Positions 1-6,002 of a stretch of DNA of 6,247 nucleotides are shown here, one piece after another. Position 1 is the first letter of the stretch, and each line of letters opens with the position of its first letter. Origin of the DNA: Nostoc sp. CHAB 5715 (lineage in GTDB: Bacteria; Cyanobacteriota; Cyanobacteriia; Cyanobacteriales; Nostocaceae). Below the pieces are notes generated by a model that saw only the letters and a program-made list of their open reading frames with translations, did no database searches and was not told where the DNA came from. Location of the stretch: NCBI RefSeq assembly GCF_020829685.1, contig NZ_JAIVFR010000412.1, forward strand, positions 1 to 6,247, read 5' to 3'. A program made the position numbers and the translations under genes.

Positions 1-91
1 AGCATCATGTGGTCGAAGCGATCGCTTAATAAATATGCAGTTGCACCTGGAGTTACCAACATCGCCACCACAAGAATAATCCCCACAGTTT
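1..91 (+). repeat. Left arm of a 91-bp perfect inverted repeat
   Basis: Every base from 1 to 91 is the reverse complement of 428 to 338 (position i pairs with 429-i), and the match stops at 92. The arm may extend left of the window. It is an antisense piece of the permease gene and includes a HIP1 octamer at 18-25. Perfect identity and placement at the window edge suggest a recent fold-back event or an assembly or amplification chimera. Confidence 0.97.
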
Positions 92-612
92 CTAAAACAC
101 CAAGCAGCATAGATTTGACACATATCCTGTTTGGTAATGTCTTGGGTATTTCTCAAGCAGATATTATTCAAACAGTGGTTATTAGTGTGATTAAAGTAAT
201 CACAATTGCAGTTCTTCGCAAAGACTTATTGTTATTTTGTTTTGACCCTACCCATGCGCGATCAATTGGCTTGAATACAGGAGCGCTCTACTATATTTTG
301 CTATCATTACTGTCTTTAACTGCTGTAGCCGGACTACAAACTGTGGGGATTATTCTTGTGGTGGCGATGTTGGTAACTCCAGGTGCAACTGCATATTTAT
401 TAAGCGATCGCTTCGACCACATGATGCTAATTGCTATGGCTTCTGGAGTATTTTCGAGTGTTATGGGGACGTACATTAGCTATCACATTGATGGTGCGAC
501 TGGCGGTTGTATTGTGGTGTTGCAAACCTTATTATTTGTCGTGGCGATGATATTTGCACCCAAGCATGGTTTATTGGTTAGAGCAAAGAAACAGAAGGTT
601 ATTTCTGAATAA
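92..612 (+). CDS. Metal (Zn/Mn-type) ABC transporter permease, 5'-truncated
   Basis: This is the C-terminal part, about 172 residues, of an integral inner-membrane permease of the ZnuB/MntB/TroC family, which moves divalent metal (Zn or Mn) together with an ATPase and a binding protein. Family hallmarks are visible: DLTHILFGNVLG near the start, FDPTHARSIGL, LQTVGIILVVAMLVTPGATAYLL, then DRFD, HIDGATGGCIV and a terminal FAPKHGLL. About five hydrophobic segments can be seen. Family members are usually near 270-300 residues, so roughly the first 100 are missing. An ATG at 7 opens the same frame, but its first 28 codons are the antisense of this gene's own 338-428 segment, so I reject it as the start. 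Native sequence begins at about 92. The metal cannot be told from the sequence; the neighbours favour zinc. The gene converges with the minus-strand cluster. It may be a broken gene or a contig-end artefact. Confidence 0.8.
338..428 (-). repeat. Right arm of the 91-bp perfect inverted repeat
   Basis: This is the native copy, in frame inside the permease, covering the conserved QTVGIILVVAMLVTPG and DRFDHM region. It is separated from the left arm by 246 bp (92-337). A HIP1 octamer lies at 404-411. Confidence 0.97.
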
Positions 613-630
613 ACACACGGCGCTAGATAC

Positions 631-655
631 AAAAATCAGGGTAACTGAAAACCCT
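631..655 (-). terminator. Possible intrinsic terminator of the minus-strand cluster
   Basis: On the minus strand a 5-bp stem AGGGT/ACCCT (651-655 with 638-642) and an 8-base loop are followed by GATTTTT (637-631). The stem is short and the hairpin lies about 185 bases beyond the last minus-strand stop, so this is tentative. On the plus strand there is no T tract after the hairpin, so it is a poor terminator for the permease. Confidence 0.3.
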
Positions 656-757
656 CCCACAAGAAAAGTTGATGTTGGAAATCATAGCATTTATATAGAA
701 ATAATCTAACAAGTAATTTGCCTTATTACAATATATTATCAATAATTATGGCTGATA

Positions 758-786
758 GCGATGTCTAGGACGGGCTACGCCTACGC
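758..786. repeat. Short dispersed repeat typical of Nostocales
   Basis: The unit starts GCGATGTCTAGGAC and ends GGGCTACGCCTACGC, matching from memory a highly iterated intergenic element of Nostoc and Anabaena genomes. It is followed by a small ACGC-ATAA-GCGT hairpin (783-794). It lies in the convergent intergenic region 613-840, where I see no gene; the rest of that region is AT-rich. Confidence 0.5.
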
Positions 787-840
787 ATAAGCGTGTCAAT
801 TCTTCGTACTCACGCAAAATGCAGGGATTTACAGAGTGCG

Positions 841-1602
841 TTAAAGGCTAGATTTCGATTTTGTACCCTTGTGCTGGCTTTGAAATCCCTTACTATTGGC
901 GTAATACACAGTCTTGAATTCCACCTGATTCGTTCCGGGATTATAGAGAGTATAGGTAGCTTGACCTGGTGTCCGTCCCACATTCCCCACCCCAACTACT
1001 TGACGCGGAGTAACGGTAATAGTTTGAGGGGACACTTGGTTATCAAGAGTAGTGAGTCCAGAGATAATAGAACCAGTTTGCAGTTGATACTGAAAAGTTA
1101 AACCGGAACGACCGCAAAACAGATTATTTGCTTGCATCCGCGACAGTCTATCAAGCATTTGGATTGGGGGAGTTTCTGGAGTCAGTTCATCATCCACACT
1201 TACCGTTGAGCCGTGGATTAACAAACAATCTAATTCAAAAAAACCAAAATCGAGGTTTCTCAACCATTGTACCGTCTGGCGGGAAACACACTCCCACAAC
1301 ATCTCAACAGTATCACCCCCATATTTTGCGATCAATTCAGGAGCATCCCCAGTCGGCCCCAAACCATGCAGAATAAAACACTGTTCTTCCCACCATCCCT
1401 TACAAATCAGGGGTTCTAATTCTCCCTGGCGTGGGTTAAGCACTCGTTCTACCAACTTATCTGCTTCTGGTCTTGGGCCTACTAAATCGCCTAAAATATA
1501 CAAAGCTTCTACCTGATCACCCTGACGCTTAATGTCAGCTATTACAGCTTCATAAGCTGCCAAGTTAGCTTCAATTCCACTCAAAATTGCCCATTTATTC
1601 AT
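841..1602 (-). CDS. Degenerate metallophosphoesterase-like protein
   Basis: This 253-residue protein has the calcineurin-like phosphoesterase fold pattern of the YfcE/MJ0936 group and is a diverged paralogue of the next gene upstream. Aligned by eye, the first motif DxH has become G9-I-E11 (LSGIEAN), the GNHD motif has become GWWEE (69-73), and the final GHTH has become GRSG (164-167). Only GDLVG (D39) and the HGS histidine (H130) survive. The C-terminal part, GVGNVGRTPGQATYTLYNP, still parallels the NVGSVGEPRHGRPNATYVIYD of the neighbour. Two-metal phosphatase activity is therefore unlikely; a binding or regulatory role is possible but unproven. The start is ATG at 1602, with no clear Shine-Dalgarno sequence but an A-rich leader. 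It is the last gene of the minus-strand run, 55 bases after its paralogue. Confidence 0.8.
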   Translation of the reverse strand: MNKWAILSGIEANLAAYEAVIADIKRQGDQVEALYILGDLVGPRPEADKLVERVLNPRQGELEPLICKGWWEEQCFILHGLGPTGDAPELIAKYGGDTVEMLWECVSRQTVQWLRNLDFGFFELDCLLIHGSTVSVDDELTPETPPIQMLDRLSRMQANNLFCGRSGLTFQYQLQTGSIISGLTTLDNQVSPQTITVTPRQVVGVGNVGRTPGQATYTLYNPGTNQVEFKTVYYANSKGFQSQHKGTKSKSSL

Positions 1603-1616
1603 AGTTATTTTTTTTC

Positions 1617-1650
1617 AACGCAGAGGAACGCGGAGGAAGAGGAGGAGGGG
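1617..1650. repeat. Purine-rich short repeat between the two phosphoesterase genes
   Basis: Two 10-base units, AACGCAGAGG (1617-1626) and AACGCGGAGG (1627-1636), are followed by GA-rich degenerate units. AACGCAGAGG-type repeats are common between genes in Nostocales, as I recall. It fills most of the 55-base gap and separates the two paralogues. Confidence 0.5.
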
Positions 1651-1657
1651 AGAGAGA

Positions 1658-2467
1658 TTACCTTGTGCAAACATGAGTTGGGTCATCCGCCCGTTCTGCG
1701 TACTCCAACCCATGCGCTAAACGCCAAGCAAAGATTGCAGGTAAACCTTTCTCAAGAATTGCTGCACAAGTTTTTTGGTAGTCATAAACCACTTCCCGCA
1801 GTTTGAATTCTTGAGTGTCAGTATCGTAAATCACATAAGTAGCATTCGGTCGTCCATGTCGGGGTTCTCCCACTGAACCCACATTCACAATCCGTTTGAG
1901 AGGAGATGTAAAGCTGATTTTCTGTGCTTTTTCTCCTCTACCAACACTAACTTGTAGCTGACCAGCATCAAGAGTTCGGGTATAAGGTACATGAGTATGA
2001 CCACAAAATAGCACATCTGAATCTGTGGAAATTACTCGCTCTAGTGCTACAAAAGCGTCTAGTTCAGGTAACAAATATTCATGGTTACTATGAGGACTAC
2101 CGTGAACAAAAGCTAAATTTCCCTCTTTGAGGCTGTAGGGTAACTTGGCTAAAAATTCACGGTTTTCTGGGTTAATTTCCTTATTAGTCCACTCGTGAGC
2201 TTGTATTCCTCTTTTTTCTGCCAATAACGAGGGATAACTGCAATCACAAGCGTTCAAACCTTCCACAATATCTTCATCCCAACAACCAACGCAGGTGGGA
2301 ATATCTAAAGAACGAATTTGAGCAACAACTGCATTGGGATGCGGCCCATATCCTACCAAATCGCCAACACAAAAGATTTTTTCGCATGAGTGCTGGTCAA
2401 TATCTAGCAATACAGCGTCTAAGGCTTCGTAATTGCCATGAATACATGAAATGACGGCTATTTTCAC
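1658..2467 (-). CDS. Metallophosphoesterase family protein with Cys in metal-ligand positions
   Basis: This 269-residue calcineurin-like phosphoesterase of the YfcE/MJ0936 type would hydrolyse phosphoesters in the cytoplasm using two metal ions; the substrate is unknown. Visible motifs are ISCIHGN (C8, H10), GDLVGYGP (G35, D36), GCWDED (61-66), VHGSP (H122) and FCGHTH (H157, H159). The usual first-motif Asp is Cys8, and the usual Asn of GNHD is Cys62, so two metal ligands are replaced by thiols while the other five remain. I recall similar ISCIHGN proteins in cyanobacteria, so this may be a subfamily trait. The start is GTG at 2467, overlapping the previous gene's TGA by four bases (GTGA), with an AAGGGG Shine-Dalgarno a few bases upstream. 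The pair is very probably translationally coupled and functionally linked. Confidence 0.85.
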   Translation of the reverse strand: MKIAVISCIHGNYEALDAVLLDIDQHSCEKIFCVGDLVGYGPHPNAVVAQIRSLDIPTCVGCWDEDIVEGLNACDCSYPSLLAEKRGIQAHEWTNKEINPENREFLAKLPYSLKEGNLAFVHGSPHSNHEYLLPELDAFVALERVISTDSDVLFCGHTHVPYTRTLDAGQLQVSVGRGEKAQKISFTSPLKRIVNVGSVGEPRHGRPNATYVIYDTDTQEFKLREVVYDYQKTCAAILEKGLPAIFAWRLAHGLEYAERADDPTHVCTR

Positions 2468-3237
2468 ACTGGTTCCCCTTCTAATAAAATCTCTTTTACT
2501 TGTTGTTGGTATTGCAAAATCGCTGCGTCAGATAAACAGCAATCTGATAATGTTTGCCTTAAAGTTGCTTCATCCAAGTTTTGTCCCACCACTTCTAGTC
2601 CACTGAAACGCTGGGGTCTACCTTCCAAGTAGCGTGGTAGGTCTAATTCCAGAAAATCTGTTTGGGGAACGCCAGCGACAAAATCACAGTAAAGTGACCT
2701 ACCATCGTTCACGTCAAAAATGCCTTTAGCACGGGTAACGATACCGTAAGCACTGTGGGTGATTTCGTACCAAAATTCTTCCAGACTATTTTCGTCAATA
2801 ACTTGACCGTTGCTTGCCGCCCGCCATAAAGTTTCAGCATTACTGGCTTGGGTTGGTGCGCCGTGTACAATCTCCTTTGCCCAAGCATGGTATTCAGAGC
2901 CTTTGAGGTCAGGTGGTAAGACTGCAATGGTACGGTAAGTTAGATTATCTAATAATTGTGCTACAGATCCCAACTCCAGATAAAATCCCCACTCAATGTA
3001 AACCGCATCTGCTTTAGGTATTTGGTTCAGAAATTCGACTTGTTGAGCATCGCTAAAGACCTGTAAATCAGGAAATTCAGAAGTTATGCGGGTTTGGTCA
3101 ACGGGAACAGTCCCAGTACCAGGGTTGTAATAAATTATTTTGTCAACATCGGCGATATCTCGCATCTGTTGACAAACCCAGGTAGTTTTTCCAGCCCCAG
3201 ATGAACCAGCAACGACAATAATGTTTGGTACAGACAT
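2464..3237 (-). CDS. CobW/COG0523-like P-loop protein
   Basis: This 257-residue cytoplasmic P-loop NTPase resembles the CobW/COG0523 metallochaperone family. The N-terminus has a Walker A motif, GSSGAGKT, at 11-18, and an hhhhE strand (AVYIEWG) follows around residue 80. The C-terminal half (YGIVTRAKGIFDVNDGRSL to RFSGLEVVGQ) resembles the CobW C-terminal domain. The classic COG0523 GCxCC metal motif is absent and no NKxD guanine-recognition motif is seen, so both GTP specificity and metal binding are uncertain. An in-frame ATG at 3255 would add MIIIIF, but it lies inside the Fur/Zur-like palindrome; I prefer ATG 3237 (MSVPNIIVV), although neither start has a Shine-Dalgarno. It follows cysS by 63 bases and overlaps the downstream phosphoesterase by 4 bases. 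Regulation by Zur is likely from the box. Confidence 0.75.
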   Translation of the reverse strand: MSVPNIIVVAGSSGAGKTTWVCQQMRDIADVDKIIYYNPGTGTVPVDQTRITSEFPDLQVFSDAQQVEFLNQIPKADAVYIEWGFYLELGSVAQLLDNLTYRTIAVLPPDLKGSEYHAWAKEIVHGAPTQASNAETLWRAASNGQVIDENSLEEFWYEITHSAYGIVTRAKGIFDVNDGRSLYCDFVAGVPQTDFLELDLPRYLEGRPQRFSGLEVVGQNLDEATLRQTLSDCCLSDAAILQYQQQVKEILLEGEPV

Positions 3238-3240
3238 AAA

Positions 3241-3260
3241 TATAATGATAATCATTTTTA
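3241..3260 (-). promoter_or_regulatory. Fur-family operator, probably a Zur box
   Basis: The plus-strand bases 3244-3256 form a perfect 13-bp palindrome, AATGATAATCATT. Against the 19-base Fur box GATAATGATAATCATTATC, 3241-3259 match at 16 positions. Against the Zur-type 7-1-7 palindrome TGATAATNATTATCA, 3246-3260 match 12 of 14. A TATATT -10-like hexamer lies just upstream on the minus strand (3276-3271) without a good -35. The box sits a few bases before the preferred start of the COG0523-like gene, where a bound repressor would block transcription. Zur rather than Fur is inferred from the zinc-enzyme neighbours. Confidence 0.65.
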
Positions 3261-3300
3261 TGTGATTTGAAATATAGTAGCAAGAAAATTGCTGACTTGA

Positions 3301-4812
3301 TCAATGCCACACAGTTGTACCATCTGGTTTATCGATGAGAGTTACTCCCACTGCTTGCAATTGGTCGCGTATAAGGTCTGAAGCGGCAAAATTGCGCTGT
3401 TTACGTGCATTCTGCCGTTGTTGAATTAAAGTTTCAATGTCTGCATTACTTAAACGTTCTTGTTTGGCATCAGTTTCATCTTTTGGTACTGCTTCTAGTC
3501 CTAAAACCTGTGCCAAGTGAACTAGGGTTTGCCACTGCTGCTTAATCGTTTCTGAGGAAGTATCGGTTTTACCTTGATGAGTCAAAAGGTTTCCCTGACG
3601 ACGTAATTCTTTTGCCAGTTCAAAAAGAACAGCTAATGCAGTGGGCGTGTTAAAGTCATCATCCATCGCCCTCTGAAAGCTTTCAACATAGGGTAGGGCA
3701 TTGGGTATTGGGCATTGGGCATGGGAAGAGGTAGGAGGCAGAAGTTCTTTAATTTTGAATTTTGAATTTTGAATTTTGAATTGATTTGTCCCTAGTCCTT
3801 GACCGTACTGGTAGCTGAAAAGCAAACCTTCTTTAAGGGTTTTCCAAGCATTTTCAGCAGAAATGATGGCATCTTCTGTAAAATCTAGAGGCTTGCGATA
3901 ATGGGCTTGCAGGACAAATAAACGGAGTACATTAGGCTCAATACCTTGATCAAGTAATTGGCGAATCATTGTAAAATTCCCCAAAGACTTTGACATCTTT
4001 TCACTATTCACCGTTACCATACCATTGTGCATCCAGTAACGTGCTAATGGCTTAAGAGTAATAACTTCTGACTGTGCAATTTCATTTTCATGGTGGGGAA
4101 ACACCAAATCGCCGCCACCACCGTGAATATCAATCGTATCACCTAAGAGCCTACGCACCATTGCCGAACATTCAATATGCCACCCCGGCCGACCAACACC
4201 CCAAGGTGAATCCCACGCTGGTTCCCCTGGTTTAGCAGCCTTCCATAAAGCAAAATCAAACAGGTTTTGTTTCTTTTTAAGAGATGGGTCTTCTGAGTCT
4301 ACCCTATTACTCGCCCCAGCTTGCATATCATCCAAAGAACGCCCAGAAAGTTTGCCATACTCAGAGAAGTTTTGCACCTTGTAATAAACATCCCCATCAA
4401 TGGCGTAAGCGTAGTCTTTTTTTTCTAGTTCCTGAATCAACTGGTGAATAGCTGAAATATTTTCCGTGACGCGGGGATAATCAGAAGCATCCATCACATT
4501 TAAACGTCTGATATCCTCAAAATAAGCCTGAATGTATCGCTCAGAAACCTCTTGCATAGAAGTTCCTTCTGCATTAGCTCGGTTGAGAATCTTATCATCA
4601 ATATCAGTAAAGTTTTGCACATATTGGACTTCATACCCCCGCCATTGCAAATAGCGGCGCACTATATCCCAAACAATGTAAGAACGTGCATGACCCAAAT
4701 GACAATAATCGTACACCGTAACACCGCAGCAATACATTTTTACCTTACCTGGTTCTTGCGGCTGGAAGGATTCTTTGCGACGGGTGAGAGTGTTGTAAAT
4801 TGTCAGAGTCAT
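3301..4812 (-). CDS. cysS: Cysteinyl-tRNA synthetase
   Basis: This class I aminoacyl-tRNA synthetase (503 residues) charges tRNA-Cys in the cytosol. The zinc ligands that read out the cysteine substrate are all present: C29 (YCCG), C215 (WHIECSAM), H240 and E244 (PHHENE), with the same spacing as E. coli C209/H234/E238. The HIGH signature is HLGH at 38-41 and KMSKS is at 272-276. The FNTPTALAVLFELAKELR region and the C-terminal RQNARKQRNFAASDLIRDQL segment are normal. A TTG at 4824 would add four residues; I prefer ATG 4812 (MTLTIYN). Residues about 343-374 are an extra low-complexity stretch encoded by heptamer repeats, inserted in frame before the anticodon-binding region. The gene begins 14 bases after the ancestral hisI stop, so the two probably share a transcript. 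It may be a zinc-stress paralogue of a second cysS elsewhere, which cannot be judged here. Confidence 0.95.
   Translation of the reverse strand: MTLTIYNTLTRRKESFQPQEPGKVKMYCCGVTVYDYCHLGHARSYIVWDIVRRYLQWRGYEVQYVQNFTDIDDKILNRANAEGTSMQEVSERYIQAYFEDIRRLNVMDASDYPRVTENISAIHQLIQELEKKDYAYAIDGDVYYKVQNFSEYGKLSGRSLDDMQAGASNRVDSEDPSLKKKQNLFDFALWKAAKPGEPAWDSPWGVGRPGWHIECSAMVRRLLGDTIDIHGGGGDLVFPHHENEIAQSEVITLKPLARYWMHNGMVTVNSEKMSKSLGNFTMIRQLLDQGIEPNVLRLFVLQAHYRKPLDFTEDAIISAENAWKTLKEGLLFSYQYGQGLGTNQFKIQNSKFKIKELLPPTSSHAQCPIPNALPYVESFQRAMDDDFNTPTALAVLFELAKELRRQGNLLTHQGKTDTSSETIKQQWQTLVHLAQVLGLEAVPKDETDAKQERLSNADIETLIQQRQNARKQRNFAASDLIRDQLQAVGVTLIDKPDGTTVWH
3696..3723. repeat. Heptamer tandem repeat (GGGCATT type) inside cysS
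   Basis: Four consecutive 7-base units read GGGCATT, GGGTATT, GGGCATT and GGGCATG. On the coding strand they yield a Pro/Asn/Cys-rich stretch (CPIPNALP). Such units normally sit between genes in Nostocales; here they are in frame in a coding sequence. Confidence 0.9.
3751..3778. repeat. Heptamer tandem repeat (AATTTTG type) inside cysS
   Basis: Four perfect copies of AATTTTG are followed by a partial fifth (AATTG). On the coding strand they yield the FKIQNSKFKIK stretch of CysRS. Together with the GGGCATT array, about 95 bases (3691-3785) form one composite repeat insertion. Confidence 0.95.
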
Positions 4813-4826
4813 AATCAATTCCAAAA

Positions 4827-5176
4827 TTAAGATTTAGGATGAATTTGCACAGCATTAAAAAAACAACTTCTTGCACCAGTGTGACAAGCAATATCACCAA
4901 TTTGCTCAACTTTTAGCAAGATGGTATCTCTGTCACAGTCGTAAAAAGCTCTTTTACCTTTTGAATATGTCCAGATGTTGCGCCTTTATGCCATAATTGC
5001 GAACGCGAACGACTCCAATAATGAGCTTCGCCTGTAGATAATGTTTTTTGAATTGATTCCGAGTTCATCCAAGCCATCATCAAAACAGTGCCATCGCGGT
5101 AATCTTGCGCTATGGCAGGAATTAAATCTTGATTATTAAACTTAAGTTTTTCAACCCACAATAAATTTTGATTCAT
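4827..5176 (-). pseudogene. hisI: Phosphoribosyl-AMP cyclohydrolase, frameshifted
   Basis: HisI opens the purine ring of phosphoribosyl-AMP in histidine biosynthesis (third step) and needs zinc. The first frame, from ATG 5176, encodes a normal HisI N-terminus ([34 protein letters not shown]) up to residue 78, then nine off-frame residues and a stop at 4913. Reading one base over from there restores the family C-terminus: [16 protein letters not shown], then [13 protein letters not shown], ending at TAA 4827-4829. Adding one A to the A5 run at 4943-4947 (T on the coding strand) would give an intact 116-residue protein. As sequenced, the product lacks the Asp cluster and all three conserved zinc cysteines, so it should be inactive. 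A homopolymer sequencing error is as likely as a true mutation. No Shine-Dalgarno is seen. It lies 35 bases after the methyltransferase stop and 14 bases before cysS. Confidence 0.9.
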
Positions 5177-5211
5177 TAGCGTTTACTACAGACACTTCAA
5201 TTTCTGGAGCA

Positions 5212-5922
5212 TTAAGTATTTTTTGTTGCTATCCAACCTCTGAACCAGAGGGCTGTGAAAAATCGAGTAATCTTGCTAAAATTTGCTTCTTGTAATAGTT
5301 CAATAGTTCTTGACTCAGAGATACAATGGAGATGTACGACGTTGCTTGCTGTTTCCTCTACTATTTCTGCTCCGATTCCTAAGTGACGTGCATGATATTT
5401 GTAAGCTTTTAGGAAATCGTTAAACCTTTCTGAGCCTTTCTCCTCACATAAATCAACTAGAATCAATTTCGCTCCTAATTTGAGGCGTTGCGAAATACTT
5501 TGAAGCAGTGACAGTTTTGCTCCGTCATCAGGGAGAAAGTGCATAGCAAGAATGCAAGTTGCTGCATCATACAGGGGAGTGAGAGGCAGTTCATGCGTTA
5601 ACCCCTGGTGGAGCTTCACGCGGTTTATTAACCCATGTTTGGCTACTTTTTCTTGGGCGATAGCCAGCATTTTTGCCGAAGGGTCAACGCCTGTAAAGAG
5701 CCAGTGCGATCGCGCTTGACCAAAAATTGTGAGTTCCATACCGCCACCAGCAGCAACAATCAGTAGATGAGCCTGCTCCGACACACTTGCATCCAAGAGT
5801 GCAACTGCCATATTGAATATCGACTCATAACCAGGCACAAAACTACGTGCTCCTACTTCATAATTTATCGTTTGGAATGTTGGATTTAAGTCGAAATCAA
5901 AGCGGCTCTGCTCTTTATTCAT
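5212..5922 (-). CDS. Class I SAM-dependent methyltransferase, CmoA-like
   Basis: This 236-residue Rossmann-fold protein probably binds S-adenosylmethionine or a derivative. The glycine-rich motif I is LLIVAAGGGME (53-63), and the acidic residue that holds the ribose is D80 in FTGVDPSAKML. A later strand, YDAATCILAMHFLP, and then GAKLILVDL fit motifs post-I to III. The N-terminal VPGYESIFNM resembles the VPGY segment of CmoA, the carboxy-SAM synthase, which gives a hint but not an assignment; the substrate is unknown. The start is ATG 5922 with only an AAGG 11 bases upstream, and that AAGG lies in a potential leader hairpin. The gene sits between folE and hisI, all in the same direction, so co-transcription is likely. 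A HIP1 octamer lies inside it at 5706-5713. Confidence 0.8.
   Translation of the reverse strand: MNKEQSRFDFDLNPTFQTINYEVGARSFVPGYESIFNMAVALLDASVSEQAHLLIVAAGGGMELTIFGQARSHWLFTGVDPSAKMLAIAQEKVAKHGLINRVKLHQGLTHELPLTPLYDAATCILAMHFLPDDGAKLSLLQSISQRLKLGAKLILVDLCEEKGSERFNDFLKAYKYHARHLGIGAEIVEETASNVVHLHCISESRTIELLQEANFSKITRFFTALWFRGWIATKNT
5706..5713. repeat. HIP1 palindrome GCGATCGC
   Basis: This octamer is strongly over-represented in many cyanobacterial genomes. Two more copies in the window (18-25 and 404-411) are the same site counted twice through the inverted repeat. It supports the cyanobacterial origin. Confidence 0.85.
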
Positions 5923-5929
5923 ATTGAAG

Positions 5930-5962
5930 TTGCCTTTTATCTTGAAGGTATTTGCAAGGCAA
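5930..5962 (-). promoter_or_regulatory. Possible leader hairpin before the methyltransferase
   Basis: TTGCCTT (5930-5936) and AAGGCAA (5956-5962) form a perfect 7-bp stem with a 19-base loop, ending eight bases before the methyltransferase start. The only Shine-Dalgarno-like bases (AAGG) lie in the stem, so pairing could limit translation. There is no T tract, so it is not a terminator. It could be chance. Confidence 0.25.
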
Positions 5963-6002
5963 TGACAACTGTTGCTACCATTGCCCAGGTTTGGTAAGGT
6001 TA

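Noticed and set aside
7..93. ATG at 7 as the start of the permease
   Set aside because: The codons up to 91 are the antisense of the permease's own 338-428 segment; the peptide is unrelated to the family N-terminus.
291..476. Minus-strand ORF sharing the peptide of the first ORF
   Set aside because: It is the antisense of conserved permease coding sequence; the shared peptide only reflects the inverted repeat.
731..750. TGATAAT on the minus strand as a second Zur box
   Set aside because: The right half does not match the palindrome and no gene starts nearby.
793..1101. Plus-strand ORF of 102 codons
   Set aside because: It is antisense to the degenerate phosphoesterase gene and shows no recognisable family features.
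1128..1376. Plus-strand ORF of 82 codons
   Set aside because: It is a shadow of the degenerate phosphoesterase gene on the other strand.
1617..1650. CRISPR-like array
   Set aside because: The units are adjacent 10-mers without spacers; it is a simple tandem repeat.
2709..2927. Minus-strand ORF of 72 codons
   Set aside because: It is an alternative frame within the COG0523-like gene, whose own frame carries the domain signatures.
4822..4824. TTG as the cysS start
   Set aside because: ATG at 4812 gives the usual CysRS N-terminus; the TTG adds four residues with no support.
4552..4830. Plus-strand ORF of 92 codons
   Set aside because: It is antisense to the well-conserved N-terminus of cysS.
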